A DNA stretch of 14,189 nt from Parachlamydiales bacterium (GTDB lineage Bacteria > Chlamydiota > Chlamydiia > Chlamydiales > JAJFMK01): positions 1-14,189 of the forward strand of contig JAGVKY010000034.1 in the NCBI GenBank assembly GCA_020050175.1. Direction: 5' to 3'. The notes beneath the pieces were generated by a model. That model made no database searches. It was not told where the DNA came from and saw nothing but the letters and a program-made list of their open reading frames with translations. Shown piece after piece: positions 1 through 7,508 of this stretch. The translations under genes were made by a program, and so were the position numbers. Position 1 is the first letter of the stretch, and each line of letters begins with the position of its first letter.

Positions 1-170
1 AACCTTCTCGTGTGTTTCACAGAGGTTCAATCGAAGGTTTTGTTGCGAGTTACACGCGTCATCTTGAAAACGATGTCACCATCATTCTTCTCTCCAATCT
101 GGAGGGAACAGACCTACAAGACATCTCAAACCATATTGATTCCCTTTGGCGTAACGCCGGCGCGAATTAA
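1..170 (+). CDS. Serine hydrolase, beta-lactamase-like fold (C-terminal end only)
   Basis: The reading frame beginning at base 3 is open to a TAA at 168-170 and gives 55 residues. It contains an H-R-G-S-I-E-G-F stretch, then R-H-L-E-N-D-V-T-I-I-L-L-S-N. This is the layout of the last two core strands in class C beta-lactamase/penicillin-binding-protein-like serine hydrolases, where an H-x-G motif on the catalytic strand is followed by 'G-F-x-S...R-x-P-x-x-x-x-x-V-V-L-S-N'. The Ser-x-x-Lys nucleophile and the rest of the protein lie to the left of the window. The substrate cannot be told: such proteins may be peptidases, esterases or lactamases. A competing open frame in the same stretch (10-195) has no family resemblance. 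The next gene starts 46 bases after this stop. Confidence 0.65.
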   Translation, partial: PSRVFHRGSIEGFVASYTRHLENDVTIILLSNLEGTDLQDISNHIDSLWRNAGAN

Positions 171-216
171 TTCTCTCATACTTTTTTTATTTTAATTAAT
201 TTTTATAGGGATATTT

Positions 217-1389
217 ATGGTTTCCACTTGTCAATATTTATTTGGAAATGAGGCTGAGCAAATTTTTAAGAAATTTAGGTTGCCTCATGGTGTTAATAGA
301 AATGAACTTGTCGATCAGCTACTAGAGCTATCGATGAAGGTCCACAATCTTCTATTTGAAATAGGAGATTTTCACTATCTCGATCCAATGGCTTTTCATG
401 ATCAATGCCATCTTTATGCTCTAAGAGCGGCTCAGATAGGGGCTAAAAAAAGCGATAAAACGGAAAGAAGTGAAGAAAATAAATTTCTTCATTTGACGTT
501 GTTTTTAAGCAAACATTTTAGCGATTTAAAAAAGAGGGTCAACATCTACGTAGCTGCCGCTACGGTGCTGAAGTTAAAATTCCCCCATTCAGAGAATAAA
601 TTTAGGGCTTTTCTCCAAGATGAAGGAGGGTGTTTAGAGAGGGCTTCTCGAAGAGCCTTAAATGGTCTTTTTGAGTCCTATCTAAAAGGGACTTTAGCAA
701 GTTTGAAATCTTTCGCCCCTCTCTATCAAGAGCTCGCTTTGATGGCAGATGAGAATTTACAACTTGAGACAAGCCGAAAGGGGCTCTTGATGTACACCTT
801 TCCTAAACTTGCTGGAGTTGCCTATTTTGTCGACACTTTAGCACGCGAAAACATCCCCTTTGTCGTTAAGGTAAAGGTTCTTACCAAAGAGGGGGCTGCC
901 GGAACCCTTGTTAAAGCAAGTCACCCTGCAAAAGGGGAGACACCCGTAATTGTCTTTGAGGGGATAGCCTCAGATGGATCCTATTCCATCCCAGAGGTGC
1001 GAGAGAGGGCAACAAATTGCCCAACCTTTTTCTTCCGCAGAGGCAGCGTACATGAAGATGAAAAAAACTGCTTCTACTGTAAATGGACAACAATCGATCT
1101 AACGCCTTATCGAGAACGACTCGAACGGGTTATGGCAAATCCGCAAGAGATGTTTTATGCCTTAGGGGCCGACTTTATTTTACAGCAGCAAAAGACCTTT
1201 AAACCTTTCTTTGAGAATCAGGGAAAATACCCCCTTCTTTCGAAGATTTTCAAAGAGGCTGTTGCTAAAATAGAGAAGCTCGGTCTTGAGATGGATCGTC
1301 CAACAACCTTTTCAGTCTGTCACGTTTATACAACAGAGGCAGAAGTTGCTCTTTCAGAAAGACTTCTCATTGACAGGAGGGTGGGATGA
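217..1389 (+). CDS. Uncharacterised 390-aa protein, first gene of the racemase/ABC transporter operon
   Basis: I do not recognise this protein. It reads as a soluble mixed helix/strand protein with no signal peptide and no convincing membrane span. The N-terminal half is helical and charged. The middle (about residues 200-290) is strand-rich, with V-K-V-L-T-K-E-G and G-E-T-P-V-I-V-F-E-G-I. A C-F-Y-C pair follows a run of acidic residues near residue 285. The ATG at 217 has a G-rich ribosome site (AGGGA at 207-211) five bases upstream. A weak promoter may lie just before it (TTTAAT at 191-196, with TTAATT 18 bases earlier). The last four bases overlap the start of the racemase-like gene (ATGA), so the two are very probably translationally coupled. 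Its role should therefore relate to the racemase and transporter, but nothing in the sequence says how. Confidence 0.82.
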   Translation: MVSTCQYLFGNEAEQIFKKFRLPHGVNRNELVDQLLELSMKVHNLLFEIGDFHYLDPMAFHDQCHLYALRAAQIGAKKSDKTERSEENKFLHLTLFLSKHFSDLKKRVNIYVAAATVLKLKFPHSENKFRAFLQDEGGCLERASRRALNGLFESYLKGTLASLKSFAPLYQELALMADENLQLETSRKGLLMYTFPKLAGVAYFVDTLARENIPFVVKVKVLTKEGAAGTLVKASHPAKGETPVIVFEGIASDGSYSIPEVRERATNCPTFFFRRGSVHEDEKNCFYCKWTTIDLTPYRERLERVMANPQEMFYALGADFILQQQKTFKPFFENQGKYPLLSKIFKEAVAKIEKLGLEMDRPTTFSVCHVYTTEAEVALSERLLIDRRVG

Positions 1390-2057
1390 AAAAAGTAGGT
1401 ATTATAGGAGGTGCTGGCCCTTTGGCCAGCGCCCTTTTTTACGAAACAGTGATTCGAGAGAGCTACCAAGCGCGTCAAGAGATCCCTGAAATCCTTCTCC
1501 TGAATTACCCCTTTACTAGAGGATTAAGCCTTAATGAAGGGGAAAAGAACAGTGAAATTCTTTTGGGTGAGTTGTCCTATTGCATTAACACTTTAGCTCA
1601 ACAAGAAGTAGAGATAGGGGTATTAGCATGCAACACGCTCCATCTCTATTTAAAAAGGTTGTCTCATCTTTCGGTTTCCTTTCTTTCTCTTCCCCATCTG
1701 GTCATGCAAGAGGCGATCAGAAATGGCCATCATCGCCTCCTAATCTTAGGAACAGAGAACACTTGTCGTGCCGATCTCTATTGCCATCCTGATATATACT
1801 TCTGTCACCCTTCACAAGCAGATCAACATCAGATAGATACAATTATTGATCATGTGCTGACGGGCGAAGTTGCCAGGGAGGATTCTGACAAGATCACTCG
1901 TTTGATTGAGAAAATTTCTGAACAGATGGAGTTTGATGGGGTCATCCTCGGATGTACCGATCTTCCAGTGCTCCATCACCATTTTCCGATCCGATCTAAG
2001 AAACAACTCTACGATTCGATCAAAATCCCAGCCAAAGTCTTAAGAGGTCTTTTATGA
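1386..2057 (+). CDS. Aspartate/glutamate racemase family enzyme (YgeA/RacX-like)
   Basis: Two-cysteine, cofactor-independent racemase of the Asp/Glu/hydantoin superfamily, 223 aa, close to the usual length (about 230). The N-terminus has the G-I-I-G-G-A-G-P-L-A-S loop. The first catalytic cysteine is Cys82 in A-C-N-T-L-H and the second is Cys190 in V-I-L-G-C-T-D-L-P-V-L. The L-G-T-E-N-T stretch near residue 121 and the terminal L-Y-D-S also fit the family. In the members I know, the second motif is usually G-C-T-E; here it is G-C-T-D, so substrate or activity may differ. Family members interconvert L and D forms of acidic or other amino acids, which could serve wall synthesis or catabolism. 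An AGGAGG ribosome site at 1375-1380 lies inside the previous gene, and the start overlaps that gene's stop by 4 bases. Its own stop overlaps the transporter binding-protein gene by 4 bases. Confidence 0.88.
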   Translation: MKKVGIIGGAGPLASALFYETVIRESYQARQEIPEILLLNYPFTRGLSLNEGEKNSEILLGELSYCINTLAQQEVEIGVLACNTLHLYLKRLSHLSVSFLSLPHLVMQEAIRNGHHRLLILGTENTCRADLYCHPDIYFCHPSQADQHQIDTIIDHVLTGEVAREDSDKITRLIEKISEQMEFDGVILGCTDLPVLHHHFPIRSKKQLYDSIKIPAKVLRGLL

Positions 2058-2905
2058 ACATTTTGTTTTTAGTGTCGATTGCCCTTTTGACACCCGTGAC
2101 ACACCCCAGCTTAGAACAAATCGAAAAGGGGTTTAAAGAAACATTACCGAGCGAATATCGAATTGATACCTACAACGCTCAAGGGAACAAAACCTTGATG
2201 CGTTCGGAGTTAGAAGAGATTGTAAGAGGGGATTATGACCTTCTTTTTACTATTGGAACAACCGCCTCCCAAATGGCGACCGAAGTCTTTGCCAAAAAGG
2301 GAATCGCCCTCCCTATTGTCTTTACCTGTGTCAATGATCCCGAGGGATTCCGAATTAGCGGAAACAATGTCACAGGTGTGCAGGAGATGCTCAACTTTAG
2401 GGAAGAACTCGCAGCTCTGCTGAAATACAAACCCACCATCAAAAAGGTCCTTCTGGTTTACAACCCAGCAGAACCAGGTCTTCAAAAGGATCAGCGGGAA
2501 GTTGAAAAGATCCTCAAAGAGCATGAAATCGGCCTTAGCACTGTCGAGACTTTTCAAACCAATGAGATTAAAGCAAAGGTCACCCCTTTTTTAGGGGAGG
2601 CTGATGCTGTCATCGTCTTGAAAGATAATACGGTTGTTTCTGGTTTGGATGCCTTGATCAAGCTTTGCGATAAACATCGCATTCCTCTCATGGCAAGTGA
2701 TCTCGACTCTCCGTCCAAAGGAGCGGCCTTTGGTTATGGGGTCCATGAAAGGGAATTCGGAGTGGAGGGGGCGAAAAAAGCCCTGCAAATCTTGAAAGAG
2801 AAAATAGCTCCGCACGAAATCCCAGTCACTCCGCTTGGGAATTTCTCCTTAAAAATTAACGAAGAGGCTGCAAAAAGACAGGGGATCACATGTTTATCTC
2901 CGTGA
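2054..2905 (+). CDS. ABC transporter substrate-binding protein, TrpX/PF04392 type
   Basis: This is a 283-aa two-lobed solute-binding protein of the 'ABC_sub_bind' family, which includes streptococcal TrpX. Visible family landmarks are T-H-P-S-L-E-Q-I-E-K-G-F (residues 16-27), I-G-T-T-A-S-Q-M-A (67-75), P-I-V-F-T-C-V-N-D-P (87-96), N-N-V-T-G-V (104-109), V-L-L-V-Y-N-P (132-138), and later D-N-T-V-V-S-G and P-L-M-A-S-D. The ligand is probably a small molecule such as an aromatic amino acid, but the sequence does not fix it. Oddly, the first family strand begins only about 8 residues after the start, so there is no room for a normal cleavable signal peptide or lipobox. No ATG, GTG or TTG lies in frame between the upstream stop at 1997-1999 and this ATG. 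AAGAGG at 2042-2047 is a good ribosome site. The gene overlaps the racemase gene by 4 bases and the permease gene by 16. Confidence 0.88.
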   Translation: MNILFLVSIALLTPVTHPSLEQIEKGFKETLPSEYRIDTYNAQGNKTLMRSELEEIVRGDYDLLFTIGTTASQMATEVFAKKGIALPIVFTCVNDPEGFRISGNNVTGVQEMLNFREELAALLKYKPTIKKVLLVYNPAEPGLQKDQREVEKILKEHEIGLSTVETFQTNEIKAKVTPFLGEADAVIVLKDNTVVSGLDALIKLCDKHRIPLMASDLDSPSKGAAFGYGVHEREFGVEGAKKALQILKEKIAPHEIPVTPLGNFSLKINEEAAKRQGITCLSP

Positions 2906-3699
2906 TCGAGCAAGCTCTTATTGCCCTGCCTCTAATTTTAGGGGCTTATTTAACTCTAAGCCTCCTAAAACTTCCCGATTTTAGCCTGGAAAGTGCCTAC
3001 CTTTTTGGGGCTGTAGGGGCTTATCTTTTTCCCGATTTCCCCTTGATCAGTGGTTGTCTAGGAGGGATGGTTGTTGGGAGTGTGGTGACTTTTTTCAATC
3101 AAGTCCTTCATATCCCTTTTCTTCTAGCTGCCATCGTGATAAACGGTCTTTTTCATGGGTTAACGCAATATTTTCTCGGCACCTCAATTGCCAGTTTCCA
3201 TCTCACTTTTCCGATGGATGAACTGGGTTTTCTCTCACTGATTGGAGCCTCTCTCATCATCCTGCTAAAATTCTTTCTCCGCTCAGAGCTCGGCTTTAGC
3301 CTAGCTATCTTTGGAAACAATCCTAACTTCTTCCAGAATCACCCCATCTCGGGCCGCTATGTTGTTTTTTTTGGAGTGACCCTAGGCCATGGCTTAGCAG
3401 GCATTAGTGGATTTCTCTTTGCTCAATCGAATGGCTTTGTCGATCTCACGATGAACTTTGGTATTCTTTTACTTTGCCTCACAGCCCTCATGGCCGGAAA
3501 ACTCCTCTTCCGCCTCCACCGACCGAACATCTTGGTCCCTATCCTCGGCATTCTGGCTTACTTTCTCCTCCAACAGTCTCTCCTTCGGATTGGACTTAAC
3601 CTCAAGTACTTCAATGCCTTTCAGGCTCTCTTTGTCCTCTTTATCCTTTTCATCGGCCAACGAAAGCAAAAAATCTCTCTCGATCACTTAGGAGTCTAG
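2890..3699 (+). CDS. ABC transporter permease, TrpY/COG4120 type
   Basis: A strongly hydrophobic 269-aa integral membrane protein with roughly eight membrane segments. It resembles the uncharacterised ABC permeases related to branched-chain amino acid LivH/LivM permeases that pair with PF04392 binding proteins. Typical stretches are the N-terminal L-P-L-I-L-G-A-Y-L-T-L near residues 14-24, the A-I-V-I-N-G-L-F-H-G-L segment near 80-90, and a loop with L-G-F-S-L-A-I-F-G-N-N-P, which corresponds to the cytoplasmic coupling loop that contacts the ATPase. It starts inside the end of the binding-protein gene (16-base overlap), with AGGGG at 2880-2884 as ribosome site, and ends three bases before the ATPase gene. 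It would form the channel of the importer encoded by this operon. Confidence 0.88.
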   Translation: MFISVIEQALIALPLILGAYLTLSLLKLPDFSLESAYLFGAVGAYLFPDFPLISGCLGGMVVGSVVTFFNQVLHIPFLLAAIVINGLFHGLTQYFLGTSIASFHLTFPMDELGFLSLIGASLIILLKFFLRSELGFSLAIFGNNPNFFQNHPISGRYVVFFGVTLGHGLAGISGFLFAQSNGFVDLTMNFGILLLCLTALMAGKLLFRLHRPNILVPILGILAYFLLQQSLLRIGLNLKYFNAFQALFVLFILFIGQRKQKISLDHLGV

Positions 3700-3702
3700 A
3701 AA

Positions 3703-4329
3703 ATGCACATCAAAAATCTCCATTTCCAGCACGAAAAAAACGGCCCCTATTTTTTCAAAGATATCTCCTTTTCCCTAGAACCCTCCAAACTCAATGCCCT
3801 ACACGGCAAAAATGGGACGGGAAAAACCATCCTCCTCAACATCCTCGCCAGAAAAGTTTCCATTCAGTCAGGAGAGCTCCCCAACATCAAGAACCCCACC
3901 CTGGTCAATCAACGATTTGATCAGATGATCGCTGACCAGTTCTCCTTCCAAGACAATCTCAAATTTGCCTGCATGAGAAAATACCCCTCATCCCTGTCCA
4001 CCCTAAAAACACCCACGTTTACCCCCTCTCTCATCGACAAGTTCCACATCGACCCCTCAAAACCTGTTTACAAACTCTCTGGAGGTCAACGTCAAATCCT
4101 CTCCCTCCTCATGGTCCTGCAACGCCCCATCGACCTCCTTCTCCTAGATGAACCTACGGCCACCCTCGACACCCAAAACGCCACCCTCGTCTTCGACTTT
4201 CTCTCAACCTTACAAAACATCACCCTCCTCATCGTTTGCCATGACAAAGAACTCATCGATAGATATACAACAGGTAGAAAGTTGTCGATAGAAATAAATT
4301 CGAAAGGGGAGAGAGATGTTAAAACTTAA
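3703..4329 (+). CDS. ABC transporter ATP-binding protein, TrpZ/COG1101 type (compact)
   Basis: The ATPase that would power the importer. Walker A is G-K-N-G-T-G-K-T (residues 35-42), a Q-loop sits at Gln70, the signature is L-S-G-G-Q (125-129), Walker B is L-L-L-L-D-E (145-150), the D-loop is T-L-D (154-156), and the switch histidine is His180. All key residues are present. At 208 aa it is short for its family (about 250-260 as I recall). The helical region between Q-loop and signature is reduced, and the part after the switch histidine is only about 28 residues. The plus strand here is noticeably rich in C-ending codons and runs of CTC/CCC compared with the first genes of the operon. Ribosome site TAGGAG is at 3689-3694. 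It is the last gene of the operon and converges on trpR. Confidence 0.92.
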   Translation: MHIKNLHFQHEKNGPYFFKDISFSLEPSKLNALHGKNGTGKTILLNILARKVSIQSGELPNIKNPTLVNQRFDQMIADQFSFQDNLKFACMRKYPSSLSTLKTPTFTPSLIDKFHIDPSKPVYKLSGGQRQILSLLMVLQRPIDLLLLDEPTATLDTQNATLVFDFLSTLQNITLLIVCHDKELIDRYTTGRKLSIEINSKGERDVKT

Positions 4330-4330
4330 T

Positions 4331-4359
4331 AAACAAAAAATTCATCATTTAGTGATGAA
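4331..4359 (-). terminator. Hairpin plus T-tract, terminator of the minus-strand trpR operon
   Basis: TTCATCA (4341-4347) and TGATGAA (4353-4359) form a perfect 7-bp stem with a 5-base loop. Read on the minus strand, it is followed at once by TTTTTTGTTT (complement of 4331-4340), the form of an intrinsic terminator. It lies 37 bases beyond the trpR stop. In the plus direction there is no T-run after the stem, so any effect on the transporter operon is uncertain. The stem is AT-rich and hence not strong. Confidence 0.6.
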
Positions 4360-4396
4360 ATAGTGATGTCTCTCCATAAGCTTTAAATGGGGGAGC

Positions 4397-4678
4397 TTAA
4401 AACTTCTTTTTGAGGAGCTCTTTGAGTTCGGGGGAGATGATTTTGAGGGCATTAGATCCGCGAGTGATTTTGGCGATGGAGACGTTGTAGGTTTTAGAGA
4501 TTTCTCGTTGAGTGAGTTCCCCTTCGATGAGAGCTTTTAAAATGAGATAGCGGGCAGCTAGGGTCTCTTTCTCTTCGATCGTGAGAAAGAGATCAAAGAA
4601 CTGGGTGAATTGTTCGGGGGATTCGATTTTGGAACAAAGTTTGACAAAATCCCGCCAGCTTTTTTTAGAGAGGGTCAT
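4397..4678 (-). CDS. trpR: Trp operon repressor family protein (TrpR)
   Basis: A 93-aa all-helical DNA-binding protein closely similar to TrpR along its length. The helix-turn-helix region contains L-T-Q-R-E-I-S...I-T-R-G-S-N-A-L-K, nearly identical to the E. coli I-T-R-G-S-N-S-L-K. By alignment from memory with E. coli numbering, the tryptophan-contacting Arg54 (in A-A-R-Y), Thr44 (L-T-I-E-E-K-E), Arg84 and Gly85 are kept; Ser88 is Ala. That favours a true tryptophan-responsive repressor over the YerC/YecD relatives, which lack the R-G-S-N motif. It is slightly shorter than E. coli TrpR (108 aa) because of a trimmed N-terminus. The start overlaps the end of pknD by 14 bases, so it is the last gene of the pknD operon. 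I found no convincing trp-type operator (paired ACTAG halves around TTAA) in any intergenic part of the window, so its targets may lie elsewhere. Confidence 0.88.
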   Translation of the reverse strand: MTLSKKSWRDFVKLCSKIESPEQFTQFFDLFLTIEEKETLAARYLILKALIEGELTQREISKTYNVSIAKITRGSNALKIISPELKELLKKKF

Positions 4679-7508
4679 GATCTACCTTTTGTGCGAGCTC
4701 TTTTTTCCAATGGGCGTAAGAGGCCTCATCGTGATTGATTTTTGAGAAGAGGAGCATTTGAAAGGCAAGGGCTCTCTTTTCCCAGAAGAATGCTTGAGGT
4801 TTCCAGCGCGGATAATCGAGTTTACCAGCGATTAAGTGGGCTGCAAGGGTTGTGCTGAGAGGAAAGTTCGATTCTAAAAGACCTTGGAAGTGGATTTTTG
4901 CAATTTCTTTCCCTTCCACATGGTAGAGCCAACATCCGTAGGGGAATAGAAGAGGAGAATTTTCTTCCGATAGAGTCTCGATAAGGTAGTGGTGGATGAT
5001 TTTTCCCGCCTCTTCGTAACGATCGAGGAGAAGGAGGGCAGAGATTTCGAGAGACCCTTTCTTTTCGCTCATGTCATCGGGGAGCTTTTGTAAAATGGTT
5101 AGAGCCTCCTCCGGTTTTTCTAAAAAAAGATATCGTTCTGCTAACCATAAGAGCGTTGTTTTGTCTCTCTCATCTGGAAGTATTAATTCTCTGTCGAGGT
5201 CACGAAGAAGGAAGGCTGCCCTTTTTTTAGCTGTTTCAGAGGAGTTATCGTTCAAAAACTCTTCTATCACATGCCCTTTTCCTAAGTTGTAGGCAATTTC
5301 CATCCCAAGAGCGATGACATCGCGGATGGGGAGATCTTGTAAAAACCAAGGGGTTTCAGTATTTCGGTGAAGAAGGTCCAAGAGACGTCTTCCCTCTTGA
5401 ACAGTTCTGTCCGGGCAATGACGAATGAGAAGGAGGGAGAAGGCATATGTTGCTAAACGGTCTTTTCTTGAGCTCTCCTGTGCTCTAAAGAGAAGTTGCT
5501 CCTCCAACATAGGGAGAAGGGGATGGTCAGGGGTTCTGCGAAAGGCAATATCGTAACACTTGGCCTCTTCTTCATATTCACCTAAGACTTGATAAATCAA
5601 AGCTTTTCCTAGGTATTCAAGAGGAGCTCCAGGCGTTTTCTTCAACTTTTCAAACTCTTCAAAGGCAAGCTGAAAAGATTCCTCTCTTTCCAGAAAGTCG
5701 TGTGAGTTTTTTCCCTGCTCTAGGAGTGTGACACCTGCGCGGAATAGTGCTTCCCGCCCTTCAGCACGCCCTGGAAAGGAGGCACCAATTCTGCGATATT
5801 CCGAAAGGGCTCTCCCATATTCCCCATGGGCAAGGAAGGCATCGGGAACCGCGAGGCATTTGACCAAAACGTTTTGCCCAGCTTCGTAGACTTTTAACTC
5901 TTTGAAATCTAAGAGGTTGTCTCGGAACATCAAGCCTGCTTGGGGACCCTCTTGAGGAAGATGGGAAATGTAGGAAAGAACTCGTTTTCTATCGAGGAAG
6001 AGATGGATCGACTCATCGACTTTTTGAAGGGCGACATGGTATCTTTTTCCAGGTTGTAGAATAAGATCAGGTGCCTCCAATACATCTAAGCCCGAACGGA
6101 TGAGGCGGCTTGGGGTACCGGGATCAGCTGACAACCAAAGGCAGTAGCCATCCATGAGGTGTTGTCTCTCTTCTTTTTCTGGAATAGAAAGAAGAAGGCC
6201 AAATCCTTCTCCCCCTTGCTCAATCGTCACATCGGTTTCCAGCTGGGTATTACCTGAGGTGAGGTGTTTTGAAACCATCATGTTAACCCAGCGTGTTTCT
6301 TCTGTGTCACGGGAGATTGCTGTAAAATCTGCAATAAGAACGTTCTCTTGGAATTCCCAATCGTCCCTTTTTTGAGGGGAGAGGGTTGCAGCTAAAAACC
6401 ATTCAGAACGCCCTTCGATAAAACTCTCTAGTTCATAAATAAGTTCTTGGACCCGTTGGAATCTCTTTTTGGGGTTAGGATTCAAGCAACGAGTAACGAT
6501 AGTGGCTAAAACTTTCGGGATGTCTCGATAAGGAGCAACCTCAATAGGATCTTTGAGAGGTTCTTGCCCAACTTTGCTTTTGAAAGAGGCAAGGCTTTTT
6601 CTTTTAAAAGGGAGTGTTAGAGTGAGTATTTGATAAAGGACAACTCCAAGGGCATAAATCTCTGTTTGGATGGTAGCTGAGGCTCCTAAGGCCCTTTCGG
6701 GTGCCATATAAGAAAGAGTTCCCACAACTTTTCCAATTCTTGTAAGAGCTCCTTCTTTCCGCTGGACAGAAACGCCCTCCTCCTGACTTTCCATGAGATC
6801 GGCAAGACCCCAATCTAAAATCTTAGTCTCTCCATAGCGACCGACAAAGATGTTTTCAGGTTTGATATCGCGGTGTAAAACACCCTTGGAATGGGCATAA
6901 GCAATCGCTTGGCAAACAGAAATAAAAATTCTAACGAGAGAGGGGACTGAACCTGCCTGGGCATTTTGTCGTTCCTTTTCTCTTTTTCGGATGTCTCTTA
7001 GTAGCTGCTTTAAGGTTTGCCCTTCGAGATAAGGCATGGTGTAGTAAATGAGGTCCCCTTCTCGAACAATGTCATAAATAGGAATGATAGCAGGGTGAGA
7101 AAGCTGGCTTGTGATTCTCGCCTCTTTTAAGAAGCGGTTATAGAGAATCCGATATTCTTTTAAGTCGCTGCGGATCCTTTTGATGGCAATTCTTCTGCCG
7201 CAGGAAAGATCGTAGGCGAGAAAAACTTCTCCCATCCCACCTTCTCCCACTTTACGGAGAATTTGGTAGGGGCCAATGGTAAACTGAATGGGTTCTTCAG
7301 CGGGAGTTTGTCCAGAAATAAGGGAAGCTCCCCAGTCACTTCCAGAAATACCGCTTCCCTGAGTTTCGCCCTCCCGATCGCCATTCCCTAAAGAAACGCC
7401 GCAATATACGCAAAAACGGGGCTGTTTCTTGGGGTACTGACTGGAAATAACCATCGCTCCAAAACAATGGGAGCAGACGATGGTCTCATGTTCATCAGGA
7501 TTCGACAT
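4665..7508 (-). CDS. pknD: Serine/threonine-protein kinase PknD
   Basis: A 947-aa Hanks-type kinase with the chlamydial PknD plan. Residues 12-36 hold C-x-x-C and C-x-x-C (Cys12, 15, 33, 36), a small zinc-ribbon-like module. The kinase domain is about 81-365: glycine loop G-E-G-G-M-G-E-V, catalytic Lys110 (I-A-I-K), H-R-D with Asp214, D-W-G at 232-234 instead of D-F-G, and A-P-E at 269-271. A strand-rich domain (about 385-545) and helical TPR-like repeats (about 550-947) follow, including the C-L-A-V-P-D-A-F-L-A and A-P-L-E-Y-L-G-K-A-L stretches I recall in C. trachomatis PknD (934 aa). Chlamydial PknD is reported to phosphorylate a YscD-like type III secretion protein. The start chosen is ATG 7508, with GAGG just upstream and a 14-base overlap with the preceding gene. 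The longer open frame to 7643 would overlap that gene far more and adds nothing family-like. Confidence 0.93.
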   Translation of the reverse strand: MSNPDEHETIVCSHCFGAMVISSQYPKKQPRFCVYCGVSLGNGDREGETQGSGISGSDWGASLISGQTPAEEPIQFTIGPYQILRKVGEGGMGEVFLAYDLSCGRRIAIKRIRSDLKEYRILYNRFLKEARITSQLSHPAIIPIYDIVREGDLIYYTMPYLEGQTLKQLLRDIRKREKERQNAQAGSVPSLVRIFISVCQAIAYAHSKGVLHRDIKPENIFVGRYGETKILDWGLADLMESQEEGVSVQRKEGALTRIGKVVGTLSYMAPERALGASATIQTEIYALGVVLYQILTLTLPFKRKSLASFKSKVGQEPLKDPIEVAPYRDIPKVLATIVTRCLNPNPKKRFQRVQELIYELESFIEGRSEWFLAATLSPQKRDDWEFQENVLIADFTAISRDTEETRWVNMMVSKHLTSGNTQLETDVTIEQGGEGFGLLLSIPEKEERQHLMDGYCLWLSADPGTPSRLIRSGLDVLEAPDLILQPGKRYHVALQKVDESIHLFLDRKRVLSYISHLPQEGPQAGLMFRDNLLDFKELKVYEAGQNVLVKCLAVPDAFLAHGEYGRALSEYRRIGASFPGRAEGREALFRAGVTLLEQGKNSHDFLEREESFQLAFEEFEKLKKTPGAPLEYLGKALIYQVLGEYEEEAKCYDIAFRRTPDHPLLPMLEEQLLFRAQESSRKDRLATYAFSLLLIRHCPDRTVQEGRRLLDLLHRNTETPWFLQDLPIRDVIALGMEIAYNLGKGHVIEEFLNDNSSETAKKRAAFLLRDLDRELILPDERDKTTLLWLAERYLFLEKPEEALTILQKLPDDMSEKKGSLEISALLLLDRYEEAGKIIHHYLIETLSEENSPLLFPYGCWLYHVEGKEIAKIHFQGLLESNFPLSTTLAAHLIAGKLDYPRWKPQAFFWEKRALAFQMLLFSKINHDEASYAHWKKELAQKVDHDPL

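Noticed and set aside
148..158. GGCG-TAA-CGCC hairpin as a terminator for the first gene
   Set aside because: The stem is only four bases, lies inside the coding sequence, and the T-run is over 20 bases away.
10..195. Open frame of 61 codons at the left edge
   Set aside because: It overlaps the frame from base 3 that matches the end of a serine hydrolase; its own translation has no family resemblance and no ribosome site.
2210..2557. Minus-strand open frame inside the binding-protein gene, and similar antisense frames across the window
   Set aside because: They are shadows of well-supported genes, without ribosome sites or recognisable domains.
4377..4399. TAAGCT...AGCTTA inverted repeat at the trpR stop
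   Set aside because: Short arms, long loop and no T-tract; the hairpin at 4331-4359 is the better terminator.
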